A stretch of 64,000 bases of DNA, from contig NZ_JACMYD010000001.1 in NCBI RefSeq assembly GCF_014267345.1, positions 62,001 through 126,000 on the forward strand, in the 5' to 3' direction. The notes under the pieces were generated by a model. That model saw nothing but the letters and a program-made list of their open reading frames with translations, did not search any database and was not told where the DNA came from. This DNA is from Corynebacterium sp. zg-331. Lineage in GTDB: Bacteria > Actinomycetota > Actinomycetes > Mycobacteriales > Mycobacteriaceae. The translations under genes were made by a program, and so were the position numbers. Below, piece after piece: positions 1 to 8,545 of this stretch (the stretch's first letter is position 1; every line of letters starts with the position of its first letter).

Positions 1-498
1 GCTGCGCAGGGCTGTCACCGTCTGGCGGATGTTCGCGCTCAGCGCGCGATGGCTGAGCATCACAGGCTTGGGCTCCGCCGTGGTGCCGGAGGAGAGCGCG
101 AGCACCGCGGCAGCCTCCGGGTCCGCGGTGGGGGAGGGGGTGAGGGGGCGGCTGGCACCCGCGTGGAGACTGCGGGCCGTGGGGACGTCGAGGAGCAGAC
201 GCGCCCCGGTGCGCCGCATGGCGCGGCGCGTCTCCTCCTCGGTGAGCAGCGGATTGAGCGGAACCACGGTGGCCCCCGCACCGAGGATGCCGTGCAAGGC
301 GGTGGCGAACTCGACGCAGTTGGGGGTCTGCAGCGCCACTGCCTCGCCGGGGCGCACACCGCGCTCGCGCAAGGCCAGGGCGCTGGCCTCGATGAGGGCG
401 CGCAGCTCGCGGAAGGTGACGCCGCCGCGGGGATCGCTCAGCGCCGGGCGATCCGGGGCGCCGGCGGACAGGATCGCCTGGGTAATCGGGGAAGGCAC
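1..498 (-). CDS. AMP-dependent acyl-CoA synthetase, 5' part, runs off the window
   Basis: Only the first 166 codons are present and the frame is open to the window edge. Reading from GTG at 498, the protein has the N-terminal adenylate-forming fold and, near residue 140, the A3 phosphate-binding loop LSSGTTAEPKPV followed by MLSHRALS, typical of fatty-acid or aryl CoA ligases. Such enzymes activate a carboxylic acid with ATP and load it on CoA. It lies directly downstream of pdxT on the same strand with 4 nt between them, so it is probably co-transcribed with pdxST. The Shine-Dalgarno AGGAG abuts the GTG, so the start is not certain. The substrate cannot be told. It could feed the beta-oxidation genes nearby, but that is inference. 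Confidence 0.8.
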   Translation of the reverse strand, partial: MPSPITQAILSAGAPDRPALSDPRGGVTFRELRALIEASALALRERGVRPGEAVALQTPNCVEFATALHGILGAGATVVPLNPLLTEEETRRAMRRTGARLLLDVPTARSLHAGASRPLTPSPTADPEAAAVLALSSGTTAEPKPVMLSHRALSANIRQTVTALRS

Positions 499-502
499 TC
501 CT

Positions 503-1039
503 CTATTGTGCGGCAGACTCCAGGAGAAGACGATGCAGGGTGGTATCCCCGGTGAGCTCCGGGTGGAAGGAACAGCCCAGTCGGTTACCCTGGCGCACCC
601 CCACGATGGCCCCCTCGTGCCACGCGCAGGCCACGGCGGTGGCCCCCGCCGAGGTGATCTTGGGGCCGCGGATGAAGGCGGCCTCGATGGGGGTGCCCTC
701 CCAGTTCACGCGGGTCTGCACGGAGCACACCTGCGGGCCGAAGGCGTTGCGCTCCACGGAGGCGTCCAGTAGCCCCCAGCGGCTGAGCAGGATCAGTCCG
801 GCGCAGGTGCCCAGCACCGGGGCGCCAGCTTCGATGGCGCTCACGAGGGGCTCGCGCACCCGGAAGATGCCCGCCAGCCGGTCGATCGGGCCGGATTCCC
901 CGCCGGGCAGCACGAAGGCGTCCAGCCCGGGGACGTCCTCCGGGCGGCGCACCAGCCGTACCCGCGCGCCCAGATCGGTGAGCATCTCGGCGTGCTCGGA
1001 CACCCCGCCCTGAAGGGCGAGAACACCCACGGCAACCAT
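503..1039 (-). CDS. pdxT: PLP synthase glutaminase subunit PdxT
   Basis: This is the class I-type glutaminase that releases ammonia from glutamine and passes it to PdxS for pyridoxal 5'-phosphate synthesis. Visible family marks are the N-terminal GVLALQGG, the PGGES loop, the nucleophile Cys79 in GTCAGL and His159/Glu161 in FHPE, which complete the triad. At 178 residues it is slightly shorter than most PdxT proteins. The start lies 3 nt after the pdxS stop, so the two subunits form one transcript. Confidence 0.95.
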   Translation of the reverse strand: MVAVGVLALQGGVSEHAEMLTDLGARVRLVRRPEDVPGLDAFVLPGGESGPIDRLAGIFRVREPLVSAIEAGAPVLGTCAGLILLSRWGLLDASVERNAFGPQVCSVQTRVNWEGTPIEAAFIRGPKITSAGATAVACAWHEGAIVGVRQGNRLGCSFHPELTGDTTLHRLLLESAAQ

Positions 1040-1042
1040 GAG

Positions 1043-1933
1043 TTACCAGCCTCGCTCCGCCAGGCGGTGCGGCGCGGGGAGATCGTTGACGTTGATGCCC
1101 ACCATGGCCTCGCCCAGGCCGCGGGAGACCTCCGCGATCACGGCGGGGTCGTCGTAGGCGGCGGTGGCCTTGACGATGGCGGCGGCGCGGGCAGCGGGGT
1201 CGCCGGACTTGAAGATGCCCGAGCCCACGAACACGCCGTCCGCGCCGAGCTGCATCATCATGGCGGCGTCGGCGGGGGTGGCCACCCCGCCCGCGGTGAA
1301 CATCACCACGGGGAGCTTGCCGGTGCGGGCCACCTCGGCCACCAGGTCGTAGGGGGCGGCGAGCTCCTTGGCGGCCGCGTAGAGCTCCTCCTCGCGCAGG
1401 TGGCGCAGGGCGGCGAGCTCCTCGGTGATGGTGCGGATGTGGCGGGTGGCCTCGGAGACGTCGCCGGTTCCGGCCTCGCCCTTGGAACGGATCATGGCCG
1501 CGCCCTCGGCGATGCGGCGCAGCGCCTCGCCCAGGTTGGTGGCGCCGCAGACGAAGGGAACGGTGAAGGGCTGCTTGTTGATGTGGTGGGTGTAATCGGC
1601 GGGGGAGAGAACCTCGGACTCGTCGATGAAGTCAACCTTGAGGGACTCGAGCACCTGGGCCTCCACGAAGTGCCCGATGCGGGCCTTGGCCATCACGGGG
1701 ATGCTTACGGCGTCGATGATGCCTTCGATGAGGTCGGGGTCGGACATGCGGGCCACGCCGCCTTCGGCACGGATGTCGGCGGGCACGCGCTCCAGGGCCA
1801 TGACGGCTACGGCGCCGGCCTCCTCGGCGATCTTTGCCTGCTCGGGGGTGACCACGTCCATGATGACGCCGCCTTTGAGCATGTCGGCCAGGCCGCGCTT
1901 GACCAGGGGGGAACCAGTGGTGGATTCAGTCAT
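1043..1933 (-). CDS. pdxS: PLP synthase subunit PdxS
   Basis: PdxS condenses ribose/ribulose 5-phosphate, glyceraldehyde 3-phosphate and ammonia into pyridoxal 5'-phosphate, acting as a ring assembly with PdxT. The 296-residue protein is very conserved: [18 protein letters not shown] near the N-terminus, the [11 protein letters not shown] stretch with a catalytic lysine, [10 protein letters not shown] with the second lysine, and [11 protein letters not shown]. An in-frame ATG at 1942 sits inside the probable -10 box GATAAT (1941-1946). The ATG at 1933, 7 nt after that box, is therefore preferred and the mRNA is probably leaderless. pdxT follows after 3 nt. Confidence 0.95.
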   Translation of the reverse strand: MTESTTGSPLVKRGLADMLKGGVIMDVVTPEQAKIAEEAGAVAVMALERVPADIRAEGGVARMSDPDLIEGIIDAVSIPVMAKARIGHFVEAQVLESLKVDFIDESEVLSPADYTHHINKQPFTVPFVCGATNLGEALRRIAEGAAMIRSKGEAGTGDVSEATRHIRTITEELAALRHLREEELYAAAKELAAPYDLVAEVARTGKLPVVMFTAGGVATPADAAMMMQLGADGVFVGSGIFKSGDPAARAAAIVKATAAYDDPAVIAEVSRGLGEAMVGINVNDLPAPHRLAERGW

Positions 1934-1940
1934 GCGGGCC

Positions 1941-1979
1941 ATTATCGTCCGCCGCTATGGTCCAATGCTAGTGCCAATT
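1941..1979 (-). promoter_or_regulatory. pdxS leaderless promoter with tandem direct repeat over the -35
   Basis: On the minus strand GATAAT (1946-1941) lies 7 nt before the pdxS ATG. Directly upstream are two adjacent imperfect direct repeats, AATTGGCACTAG (1979-1968) and CATTGGACCATAG (1967-1955). They cover about -22 to -46 relative to a start at the A of ATG. MocR-type activators such as PdxR typically bind direct repeats near the -35 of pdxST promoters, so this is a candidate PdxR site. It is inferred from sequence only. Confidence 0.5.
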
Positions 1980-2034
1980 CTGGGATATTTTTTTATACCA
2001 CTCGCCGCAACCCTCCTGTGGCATCTCCCGGGTA

Positions 2035-2063
2035 TTGCGGTATGTGGTGATGATGATTACAGT
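2035..2063 (+). promoter_or_regulatory. fadA promoter
   Basis: TTGCGG (2035-2040) and TACAGT (2058-2063) are separated by 17 bp, a good match to the corynebacterial sigma-A promoter. They predict a transcript start near 2070 and a leader of roughly 90 nt before the fadA ATG. Confidence 0.5.
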
Positions 2064-2076
2064 GAGGGAGGTTGCC

Positions 2077-2092
2077 GCGAATCGCCATTCGT
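2077..2092. promoter_or_regulatory. inverted-repeat operator in the fadA leader
   Basis: GCGAATCGCCATTCGT contains the inverted repeat CGAAT-N4-ATTCG. Its reverse complement matches the site at 7886-7901 between the acyl-CoA dehydrogenase and the TetR gene at 13 of 16 positions. It lies about 7 to 22 nt downstream of the predicted transcript start, a position where a TetR repressor would block transcription. Confidence 0.55.
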
Positions 2093-2157
2093 ATCGCGGG
2101 CCTCCGCCACCCGTGATGGCCCAGGATGGCGCCCGAAAACGTTTAAGGAGCAAGAAC

Positions 2158-3321
2158 ATGACGGAATCCGTTTATATCGTCGAGTCCGCGCGATCCCCCA
2201 TCGGAACCTTCCTGGGATCCCTATCCTCCTACACCCCCATCGACCTGGGCACTCACGTCGCCAAGGCGGTGATCGAGCGTTCCGGTGCGCCCGCAGAGGC
2301 CTTCGACGCCTCCGTCTTTGCCAACGTGGTCACCTCCCGCCCGCGCGACGTCTACACCCCCCGCGCGGTGGCCCTCCAGGCGGGCCTGCCGCAGTCCAGC
2401 CACGCCTACGCCGTCAATCGCCTCTGCGGGTCCGGCGTCCAGGCCATCGTCAGCGCGGCCCAACAGATCATTACCGGAGATAGCAACCTCGCGCTCGTCG
2501 GCGGCACCGAGGTCATGAGCGCCGCGCCCTACTCCATCCCCGGCATGCGCAAGGGGATCAAGATGGGCGACGGCACCCTGGATGACTGGCTCACCGGTGC
2601 GCTTACCGACCCGATGGGGAACGGGATCATGGGCATCACGGCGGAGAACATCGCGGAGAGGTTCGGCATCAGCCGCGAGCGCCAGGACGAATACGCGCTG
2701 GAATCCCAGCGCCGCGCCCGTGCCGCCATCGAGGAGGGCCGCTTTGTCGATCAGATCGTGCCCGTGCCGGTGCGCGGCGGTGAGTTCACCACTGACGAGC
2801 ACCCCCGTGAGACCTCCCTGGAGAAACTGGCCGGGCTGCGACCCACCTTCCGCAAGGACGGCGCGGTCACCGCCGGCAACTCCTCCGGCATTAACGACGC
2901 CGCCGCCGTCACCGTCATGGCCAGCCAGGCCGCCGTGGACGAGCACGGCCTGAACCCCCAGGCCCGCGTGGTGAGCTGGGGGATCGCCGGCTGCGATCCC
3001 AAGTACATGGGCCTGGGTCCGGTGGGTGCGGTGCCCAAGGCGTTGGCCAAGGCCGGCCTGAACCTGGGGGACATCGACCTCATCGAATCGAACGAGGCCT
3101 TCGCCGCCCAGTGTCTGGCAGTGTCCGACCAGCTGGGCTTTGACCCCGCCAAGACCAACGTGGATGGCGGCGCCATCGCCCTGGGCCACCCCATCGGGGC
3201 CACCGGCGTCATCCTGACCACCAAGCTCATCTCCCGGCTGCGCGCCACCGGCGGCCGCTACGGCCTAGTGACGCTGTGCATCGGCGGCGGCCAGGGTATC
3301 GCTCTCATCCTGGAGGTTTAA
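2158..3321 (+). CDS. fadA: acetyl-CoA C-acyltransferase (3-ketoacyl-CoA thiolase)
   Basis: This thiolase performs the last beta-oxidation step, cleaving 3-ketoacyl-CoA with CoA. The 387-residue protein has the nucleophile Cys90 in NRLCGSG, the active-site histidine in GGAIALGHPIGATG and the second cysteine in LCIGGGQG near the C-terminus. The ATG at 2158 is chosen because AAGGAG lies 9 nt upstream and the thiolase fold begins at once. The fused dehydrogenase/hydratase gene follows after 4 nt, forming a two-gene operon. A biosynthetic thiolase role is possible, but the neighbours favour fatty-acid degradation. Confidence 0.92.
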   Translation: MTESVYIVESARSPIGTFLGSLSSYTPIDLGTHVAKAVIERSGAPAEAFDASVFANVVTSRPRDVYTPRAVALQAGLPQSSHAYAVNRLCGSGVQAIVSAAQQIITGDSNLALVGGTEVMSAAPYSIPGMRKGIKMGDGTLDDWLTGALTDPMGNGIMGITAENIAERFGISRERQDEYALESQRRARAAIEEGRFVDQIVPVPVRGGEFTTDEHPRETSLEKLAGLRPTFRKDGAVTAGNSSGINDAAAVTVMASQAAVDEHGLNPQARVVSWGIAGCDPKYMGLGPVGAVPKALAKAGLNLGDIDLIESNEAFAAQCLAVSDQLGFDPAKTNVDGGAIALGHPIGATGVILTTKLISRLRATGGRYGLVTLCIGGGQGIALILEV

Positions 3322-3325
3322 CCAC

Positions 3326-5515
3326 ATGTCTGCTACGAACACCATTCGCACGGCCGCCGTCTTCGGCGCGGGTTCGATGGGCGCGGGCATCGCCGCCCAC
3401 CTCGCCAACGCCGGGGTCAAGGTTCACCTGCTGGACATCCCCGCCGAGGGGGAGGACCGCGATGCCCGCGCCAAGAAGGGCATCGAGCTGCAGCTGAAGC
3501 GTCACGGCTTCATGCGCCCGGAGTACGCGGACAACGTCATCCCCGGTAACGTGGAAGACCACCTCGATCGCTTGGGGGAGGCGGAGTGGATCGTCGAGGC
3601 GGTCTTCGAGGACCTCAAGGTCAAGCAGGATACCTTCCGCCGGATCGACGCCCACCGCGCCCCCGGCACCCCGGTCAGCTCCAATACCTCCACGATTCCG
3701 CTGGCGGATCTCCTCGGCGGCCTGGATGAGTCCTTCCGCCGGGACTTTGCCATCACGCACTTCTTCAACCCGCCGCGCGTGATGCGCCTGGTGGAGGTGG
3801 TGGCCGGGCCGGATACCCGACCGGAGGTGATCGACTCCCTCACGCAGGTGCTGGAGTGCCAGCTGGGCAAGGTGATCGTGGATTGCCGCGACACTCCCGG
3901 TTTCATCGCCAACAGGATCGGTAACTTCTGGATGGCCGCCGGCGCGTACCTCGCCTTCGAGCAGGGCATTGCCCCCGAGCAGGCGGATACCGCCTTCGGC
4001 CGGGCCTTCGGTATCCCCCGCACCGGCATCTTCGGGCTCTTCGACTACGTGGGCCTGCAGCTCGTCCCTGCCATCTGGGGATCGCTGCTCTCCGCGCTGC
4101 CGAACTCCGACGCCTACCATCGCTTCGACATCACCCAGCGCCCGGAGTTCACCACCCTGCTGGACAAGGGCTACACCGGTCGCACCGCGCAATCCGGCTT
4201 CTACCGCGGCCGCGACGAGGTCTTTGACTTCGCCGCGGGCGACTACCGACCGCGCGAGACCTACACCGTGTCCCGGGACGCCCGCGAACTACTGACCACC
4301 GATACCCCCGAGGGGCGCTACGCCAAGGACGTGCTGCTAACCACCCTGGCCTACTGCTGCGATACCGCCCCCGAGATCTGCGACGCGGTGGACGCGATCG
4401 ACGCCGCGATGGCCCTGGGCTACGGCTGGAAGAAGGGGCCCTTCGCCCTGGCGGATGCCCTCGGGGTGGAGTGGTTGGCCTCCCTGTATGATGGTGAGGC
4501 GCCGTCGCTGCTCGACGCCGCGGTCACGGCCGGCGGCTTCTACGCGGACGGGAAGGTCCTGGGCAGCGACGGTACCCCGAGGGCTCCCCGCGAGCGCGAG
4601 GGGGTGGTGACGGTGGCCGATCTGGTGGAAGGCGCCGAGGTCATCGCCTGCAACGAGGCCGCCACGGTGTATAAGCGCGCCGACGGCATCGCCCTGTATA
4701 CCTTCACGACCCCGATGAATGCCTGCAGCGTTCCGGCCTTGGACATCATGCGCGAGGTGGCGCAGCGCACCGACCTGCGCGCCCTGGTGATCGCCTCGGA
4801 CAACCCCACGACCTTCTGCGCGGGTGCCGATCTGCCCACCATCGCCCGGCTGGCGGCTACGGGCCGGGCCGAGGCCGCCTACGAGGTGGTGCGCGCCGGG
4901 GCGGTTTCCCTCCAGGTGCTGCGCGATGCCCCCTTCCCCGTGGTGGGCGCGGTGCGCGGCGTGGCCCTTGGCGGTGGCCTGGAGCTGCTGCTGCACACGG
5001 ACGCCTCGGTGATTCATGCCGAAACCCGGGTGGGATTCCCAGAGCGTTCGGTGGGGCTCTTCCCCGGCTGGGGCGGCACCGTGCGCGTGCTGGAGCGCCT
5101 GGTGGAGATGGGGGCTCCCAACCCTCACCACGCGGCCTTTACCATGCTGCTGAACACCAAGCCCATCCCGGCGGTGAACCTTCCGCTGCTGCGCGAGGGG
5201 GATCGGGTGGTGCTTTCCCCGGATCACGTGATCGCGGACGCCCTTGCGTTGGCCGAGGAACTGGCCGAGGGCTATCAGTCGCCGGTTTCCGGGAGGCTGC
5301 CGCTTTACTCCGGCGAACTGTCCCTGGACGAGGGCAGCGAGACGGACAGGGCCATCGGCGAGGCCCTGGCTCGCGAGTACGCCGGTGAGGGCGAGATCGA
5401 CGCCCACGAGCTGGGCCTGCGGGAGAGCCGCGAGGCCTCCGCGGTGCTGGTGCGGCCGAAGAACGCCGAGCGGGCCGCCCACATGGCTACCACGCGCAGG
5501 CCGTTGAAGAACTAG
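3326..5515 (+). CDS. FadN-type 3-hydroxyacyl-CoA dehydrogenase / enoyl-CoA hydratase fusion
   Basis: This 729-residue bifunctional beta-oxidation enzyme hydrates enoyl-CoA and oxidises the 3-hydroxyacyl-CoA with NAD. The dehydrogenase is N-terminal: GAGSMGAGIAAHLANAG is the NAD loop near residues 15-30, and SNTSTIPL and ITHFFNPPRVM follow. The crotonase part is C-terminal, from about residue 440, with TTFCAGADL, GGGLELLLHTD and FPERSVGLFPGWGGT. This domain order is the reverse of E. coli FadB and matches Bacillus FadN. It is co-transcribed with fadA. A strong terminator follows at 5531. Confidence 0.92.
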   Translation: MSATNTIRTAAVFGAGSMGAGIAAHLANAGVKVHLLDIPAEGEDRDARAKKGIELQLKRHGFMRPEYADNVIPGNVEDHLDRLGEAEWIVEAVFEDLKVKQDTFRRIDAHRAPGTPVSSNTSTIPLADLLGGLDESFRRDFAITHFFNPPRVMRLVEVVAGPDTRPEVIDSLTQVLECQLGKVIVDCRDTPGFIANRIGNFWMAAGAYLAFEQGIAPEQADTAFGRAFGIPRTGIFGLFDYVGLQLVPAIWGSLLSALPNSDAYHRFDITQRPEFTTLLDKGYTGRTAQSGFYRGRDEVFDFAAGDYRPRETYTVSRDARELLTTDTPEGRYAKDVLLTTLAYCCDTAPEICDAVDAIDAAMALGYGWKKGPFALADALGVEWLASLYDGEAPSLLDAAVTAGGFYADGKVLGSDGTPRAPREREGVVTVADLVEGAEVIACNEAATVYKRADGIALYTFTTPMNACSVPALDIMREVAQRTDLRALVIASDNPTTFCAGADLPTIARLAATGRAEAAYEVVRAGAVSLQVLRDAPFPVVGAVRGVALGGGLELLLHTDASVIHAETRVGFPERSVGLFPGWGGTVRVLERLVEMGAPNPHHAAFTMLLNTKPIPAVNLPLLREGDRVVLSPDHVIADALALAEELAEGYQSPVSGRLPLYSGELSLDEGSETDRAIGEALAREYAGEGEIDAHELGLRESREASAVLVRPKNAERAAHMATTRRPLKN

Positions 5516-5530
5516 CGCGCTCGTGAAGGC

Positions 5531-5562
5531 AAGGGGGCGGCACCCGCGGGTGCCGCCCCCTT
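5531..5562. terminator. perfect 32-bp palindrome terminator after fad operon
   Basis: A perfect inverted repeat with 15-bp arms on a two-base centre, rich in G and C, lies 15 nt after the dehydrogenase/hydratase stop. The 3' side ends in TTAT on the plus strand and AA starts the other side, so it can serve the fad operon. It also lies beyond the broken hchA gene on the minus strand. Confidence 0.8.
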
Positions 5563-5699
5563 ATCCATTCCAGGCCCTCTCCCGGGAGTCGCGTCACCGC
5601 TGCGTCGTCGATGCTCTCGCGCAGCCGCTCGAATCCGCCTCCGCGATGGCGTGTGGGGAAAGCCCAGGGTATGATCGCAGAGGGAACGCGGGGTGGTGA

Positions 5700-6531
5700 T
5701 TAGGCCAGGATGGATTCCTTGCCCAGCCGATGCGCGGCGAGGGGGCTATCGCCGGTCAGTAGCTGGCGATCGCGCAGGGTGGCGCCGGTCATGTCGTCGT
5801 TGACGATCTCGATGCCCGCCTCGCGTAGTTTCTCTCCCAGCCTCCAGGGCATCTCCCCGGGCAGGTATCCGATCTTCCGGTTTGCCCCGAATTCCAGGCT
5901 GTCGGGAAATGCCGTGATTCGGTATCCCGCCAGCGGATTGCGTTCGCGTCCTATACCCGCGGTGAGCAGGGCCGCGGGCCCGTGACAGAGGGTGATGACG
6001 AGGCGCTCGGAGCGCAGGAAGAAGTCCAGCGCCTCGCGCAGATCGGTGCTCTGGGGCAGGCCGTTCATCGTCACGTGACCGCCGGGAATGAAGATGGCGG
6101 CGTAATCGTCCAGTCCGGCAGCCACGAGGTCGGAGAGTCTGTGCGGGGCCTTGAATGCCTCCCCGATGGCCTCCCAGGCGGCGGCCACGGCCCGATCCTC
6201 GTGGGGATAGGCCCACCACTCGAACTTGCCAGGGCCGCCGCTCAGGGTGCTACGTCCACCCGATAGCCGGCCTCAAGCATGTGATGGAGGGGCAGCAGGG
6301 TTTCTACGGGGTGGTTTCCGGTGGAGAAGAACGCGCCGCTGCGCATGAGCATGTAGCGCTCGTCTGCGGCGATGACCAATACTTTCCATGTGCCGCCGGT
6401 GTATTTTTCCGAGGTGACTAGCCCGTCGAAGTTGGTGATGGGCGCGGTGTACTGGCTGAGGGAATACGGTGAGGGATAAAAGGCGTTGTCCTCGCTGCGA
6501 TCCGGGGTGGGGGTGCGACCTGGGCGGTCAT
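5700..6531 (-). pseudogene. hchA: hchA (Hsp31 glyoxalase III / deglycase), frameshifted twice
   Basis: Joined across three frames this region reads as a full HchA/Hsp31 protein, a DJ-1/PfpI-superfamily methylglyoxal-handling chaperone. Recognisable pieces in order are [72 protein letters not shown], the nucleophile segment ITLCHGPAALL and NDDMTGATLRDRQLLTGDSP. The ATG at 6531 is out of frame with the body. One base is missing near the C-run at 6503-6513 and another near 6246, where VDVAP runs into a stop. The 162-residue ORF at 5700-6188 is only the C-terminal part. Two separate lesions argue for a real pseudogene, although both lie near short homopolymers. Confidence 0.85.
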
Positions 6532-6674
6532 AGTGAGGGGCATCCCTTCTTTCGTACCTCGGCGGACGGTAGAGACTCCACGATCGAGGCCTCGGCGCGG
6601 CGGGGCAGGATGGCCCCGGAGGCGACCTGATGCGGTGCGCCTCCGGGGCCGAGGGGATGACGGGCGTCGCGTTC

Positions 6675-7850
6675 CTAGCGGTAGGCGCTGACTCCGGTGA
6701 TGGTCTTGCCCACGATGAGCGACTGCATGGTGTCCGTGCCCTCGTAGGTGTGCAGGGCCTCGATGTCCACCATGTGCCGGATCACGTCGTTTTCCAGCAG
6801 GATGCCCACCCCGCCGAGCATGTCGCGGGCGTTGGCGGCGATCGCGCGGGCCTTGCGAGTGTTGTGCACCTTGGCCAGGGCGGCCTGCTTGTCCGAGAGC
6901 GTCCCGGCTTCCTCCATCTCCAGCAGGCGACGGCAGTACAGGCCCATAGAGACCACGTCCTGGAGCATATCGGAGAGGCGCTGCTGGATGATCTGGAAGC
7001 TCGCCAGGGGCTTGCCGAACTGGATGCGCTCCTGGGCGTAGGATAGCGCCTTTTCGTAGCAGGCGATGCCCAGGCCCAGGGCGGCCCAGGCCACGGCGAT
7101 GCGGGTGCCCGCCAGGATCTCGGCGGTATCGCGGAAGGAGTGGGCGTGCGGTAGGCGGTTTTCCAGGGGAATGCGTACGTTGTCCAGCTCGATCTCGGCC
7201 TGGAAGATGGCCCGCAGCGAGGCCTTGCCGGTGATGGTGGTGGCGTTGTAACCGGGGGCGTCCTGCGGGACGATGAAGCCGCCCACCTGGCCGTCCTCCA
7301 TGCGCGCCCACACGATGGTGATGTGTCCCACGCTGCCCTGGCCGATCCATTTTTTCGCGCCGTTGATGACCCACTCGTCCCCGTCGCGCACGGCGGTGGT
7401 CTCCAGCCCAATGGAGTCGGAGCCGTGATCGGGTTCGGTCAGCGCGAAGGCCCCCAGTACCTCGCAGCGGGCCATCGGGGCGAGGTACTTTTCCTTCTGC
7501 TCCTCGGAGCCGCAGGCCGCGATGGAGCGCATGGCCAGACCGGACTGCACCACCACGGCGGTGCCGATGGAGCCGTCGAGCCGACCCAGCTCCATGGTGA
7601 TGAGGCGGTTGGCGCGAATACTCATGGGCTCGAAGCCGGGAATGTCGATGCCATCGCGGACCAGGCCGTACTCGGAGGCGCGCTTGACCAGCGGAATGCG
7701 GTACTCGGCCTTTTCCCAAGCGTCGTTGACCTGGTCGCGTACCTCGTCCGCGTAGGCGCGGGTGGCGTTCCAGTAGTCCAGGTCTGCGCCGTCTACGTCA
7801 GCGAAGATCTGGTAGAAGTCTGCGGTGCTGTTGCTCAGCGGAGTGGACAT
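6675..7850 (-). CDS. acyl-CoA dehydrogenase (glutaryl-CoA dehydrogenase-like)
   Basis: This 391-residue FAD enzyme oxidises acyl-CoA at the alpha-beta bond, the first step of beta-oxidation. Seen are the middle-domain motif [50 protein letters not shown] and the catalytic base Glu370 in [17 protein letters not shown]. The YEGT context is closest to the glutaryl-CoA dehydrogenase branch, but the neighbours (fadA, the FadN-type fusion, TetR) suggest use as a FadE. It is transcribed divergently from the TetR gene with a shared control region of 122 bp. Confidence 0.9.
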   Translation of the reverse strand: MSTPLSNSTADFYQIFADVDGADLDYWNATRAYADEVRDQVNDAWEKAEYRIPLVKRASEYGLVRDGIDIPGFEPMSIRANRLITMELGRLDGSIGTAVVVQSGLAMRSIAACGSEEQKEKYLAPMARCEVLGAFALTEPDHGSDSIGLETTAVRDGDEWVINGAKKWIGQGSVGHITIVWARMEDGQVGGFIVPQDAPGYNATTITGKASLRAIFQAEIELDNVRIPLENRLPHAHSFRDTAEILAGTRIAVAWAALGLGIACYEKALSYAQERIQFGKPLASFQIIQQRLSDMLQDVVSMGLYCRRLLEMEEAGTLSDKQAALAKVHNTRKARAIAANARDMLGGVGILLENDVIRHMVDIEALHTYEGTDTMQSLIVGKTITGVSAYR

Positions 7851-7885
7851 AGAGTGACCTACCTTTCAGTTAGGGCTATCCGCGA

Positions 7886-7901
7886 ACGAATTGCGGTTCG
7901 T
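7886..7901. promoter_or_regulatory. inverted-repeat operator between acyl-CoA dehydrogenase and TetR genes
   Basis: ACGAATTGCGGTTCGT is an inverted repeat ACGAA-N6-TTCGT. It overlaps the likely start of the dehydrogenase transcript, just downstream of a TATAGG box at 7908-7903 on the minus strand. The fadA leader carries a near copy at 2077-2092. This is the expected site of the adjacent TetR regulator. Confidence 0.6.
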
Positions 7902-7959
7902 CCCTATAGTGTGATGTGTAACGCACTTTTCGTCAAGCGAGGGTGGGTGCGGGGGCAAG

Positions 7960-7965
7960 TAATGT
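7960..7965 (+). promoter_or_regulatory. -10 box of leaderless tetR transcript
   Basis: TAATGT fits TANNNT and lies 7 nt before the ATG at 7973, which implies a leaderless mRNA and supports that ATG over the longer frame from 7943. Confidence 0.45.
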
Positions 7966-7972
7966 TGTTCGC

Positions 7973-8545
7973 ATGGCCAATCAGCAACGGAGATCGCAGA
8001 TCGCCGCCGCCGCGCTGGAGCTCTTTAGTCGGCGCGGTTATAACGCCACGAGCATGGAGGACATCGCCGGTCACGTGGGTATGGCCACCTCCAGCCTGTA
8101 TAACCACGTGGGATCGAAGAAGGAGCTACTCACCGAGGTCATCCTGGATACCCTGCGTGGACTGCTCCGCGAGCACCACCAGGGGGTGGCGGGGATAAGC
8201 GAGCCGCGCGCGCAACTTCATGCTGCTATGCGCACGCACGTGAGCTATCACGCGCGGCACGCCCGGGCCACCAGGGTGGTCAATAACGAGATCGCGCACC
8301 TCGATGCCCCCACCCGCGCCCAGGCCACCGCGCTGCGTCGCGAGTACGTGCGATGCTGGCAAAGCATCATCGCGGCCGGGGCGGCCGCGGGCGAGTTCAC
8401 CGCGGCGGACGTGAAGGTCAGCGCCTACGCCCTCATCGATATGGGGCTCGGCGTGTGCCTGTGGTTCGATCCGCAGGCCGGATACAGCGCCGAGGAACTG
8501 GGAGTTATGTACGCCGACATGGCTTTGAACAGCGTGACGCGATGA
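7973..8545 (+). CDS. TetR-family repressor of fatty-acid degradation genes
   Basis: The protein has 190 residues and a typical TetR N-terminal helix-turn-helix: AAALELFSRRGYNATSMEDI, then GMATSSLYNHVGSKKELL, within residues 10-56. The rest is a helical ligand domain with a C-terminal part resembling the KstR2/FadR-type group. It is divergent from the acyl-CoA dehydrogenase gene, and the shared operator motif also lies before fadA. It therefore probably represses both units until acyl-CoA is present. The longer frame from 7943 lacks a ribosome site and is not used here. The stop overlaps the ATG of the MocR gene. Confidence 0.85.
   Translation: MANQQRRSQIAAAALELFSRRGYNATSMEDIAGHVGMATSSLYNHVGSKKELLTEVILDTLRGLLREHHQGVAGISEPRAQLHAAMRTHVSYHARHARATRVVNNEIAHLDAPTRAQATALRREYVRCWQSIIAAGAAAGEFTAADVKVSAYALIDMGLGVCLWFDPQAGYSAEELGVMYADMALNSVTR

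Noticed and set aside
6418-7719. 433-codon minus-strand frame covering the acyl-CoA dehydrogenase
   Set aside because: It is an out-of-frame reading of the dehydrogenase; only its last part coincides with the broken start of hchA.
7910-7926. Possible GlxR site TGTGATGTGTAACGCAC before the TetR gene
   Set aside because: Only one half-site is good; the second half does not match TCACA.
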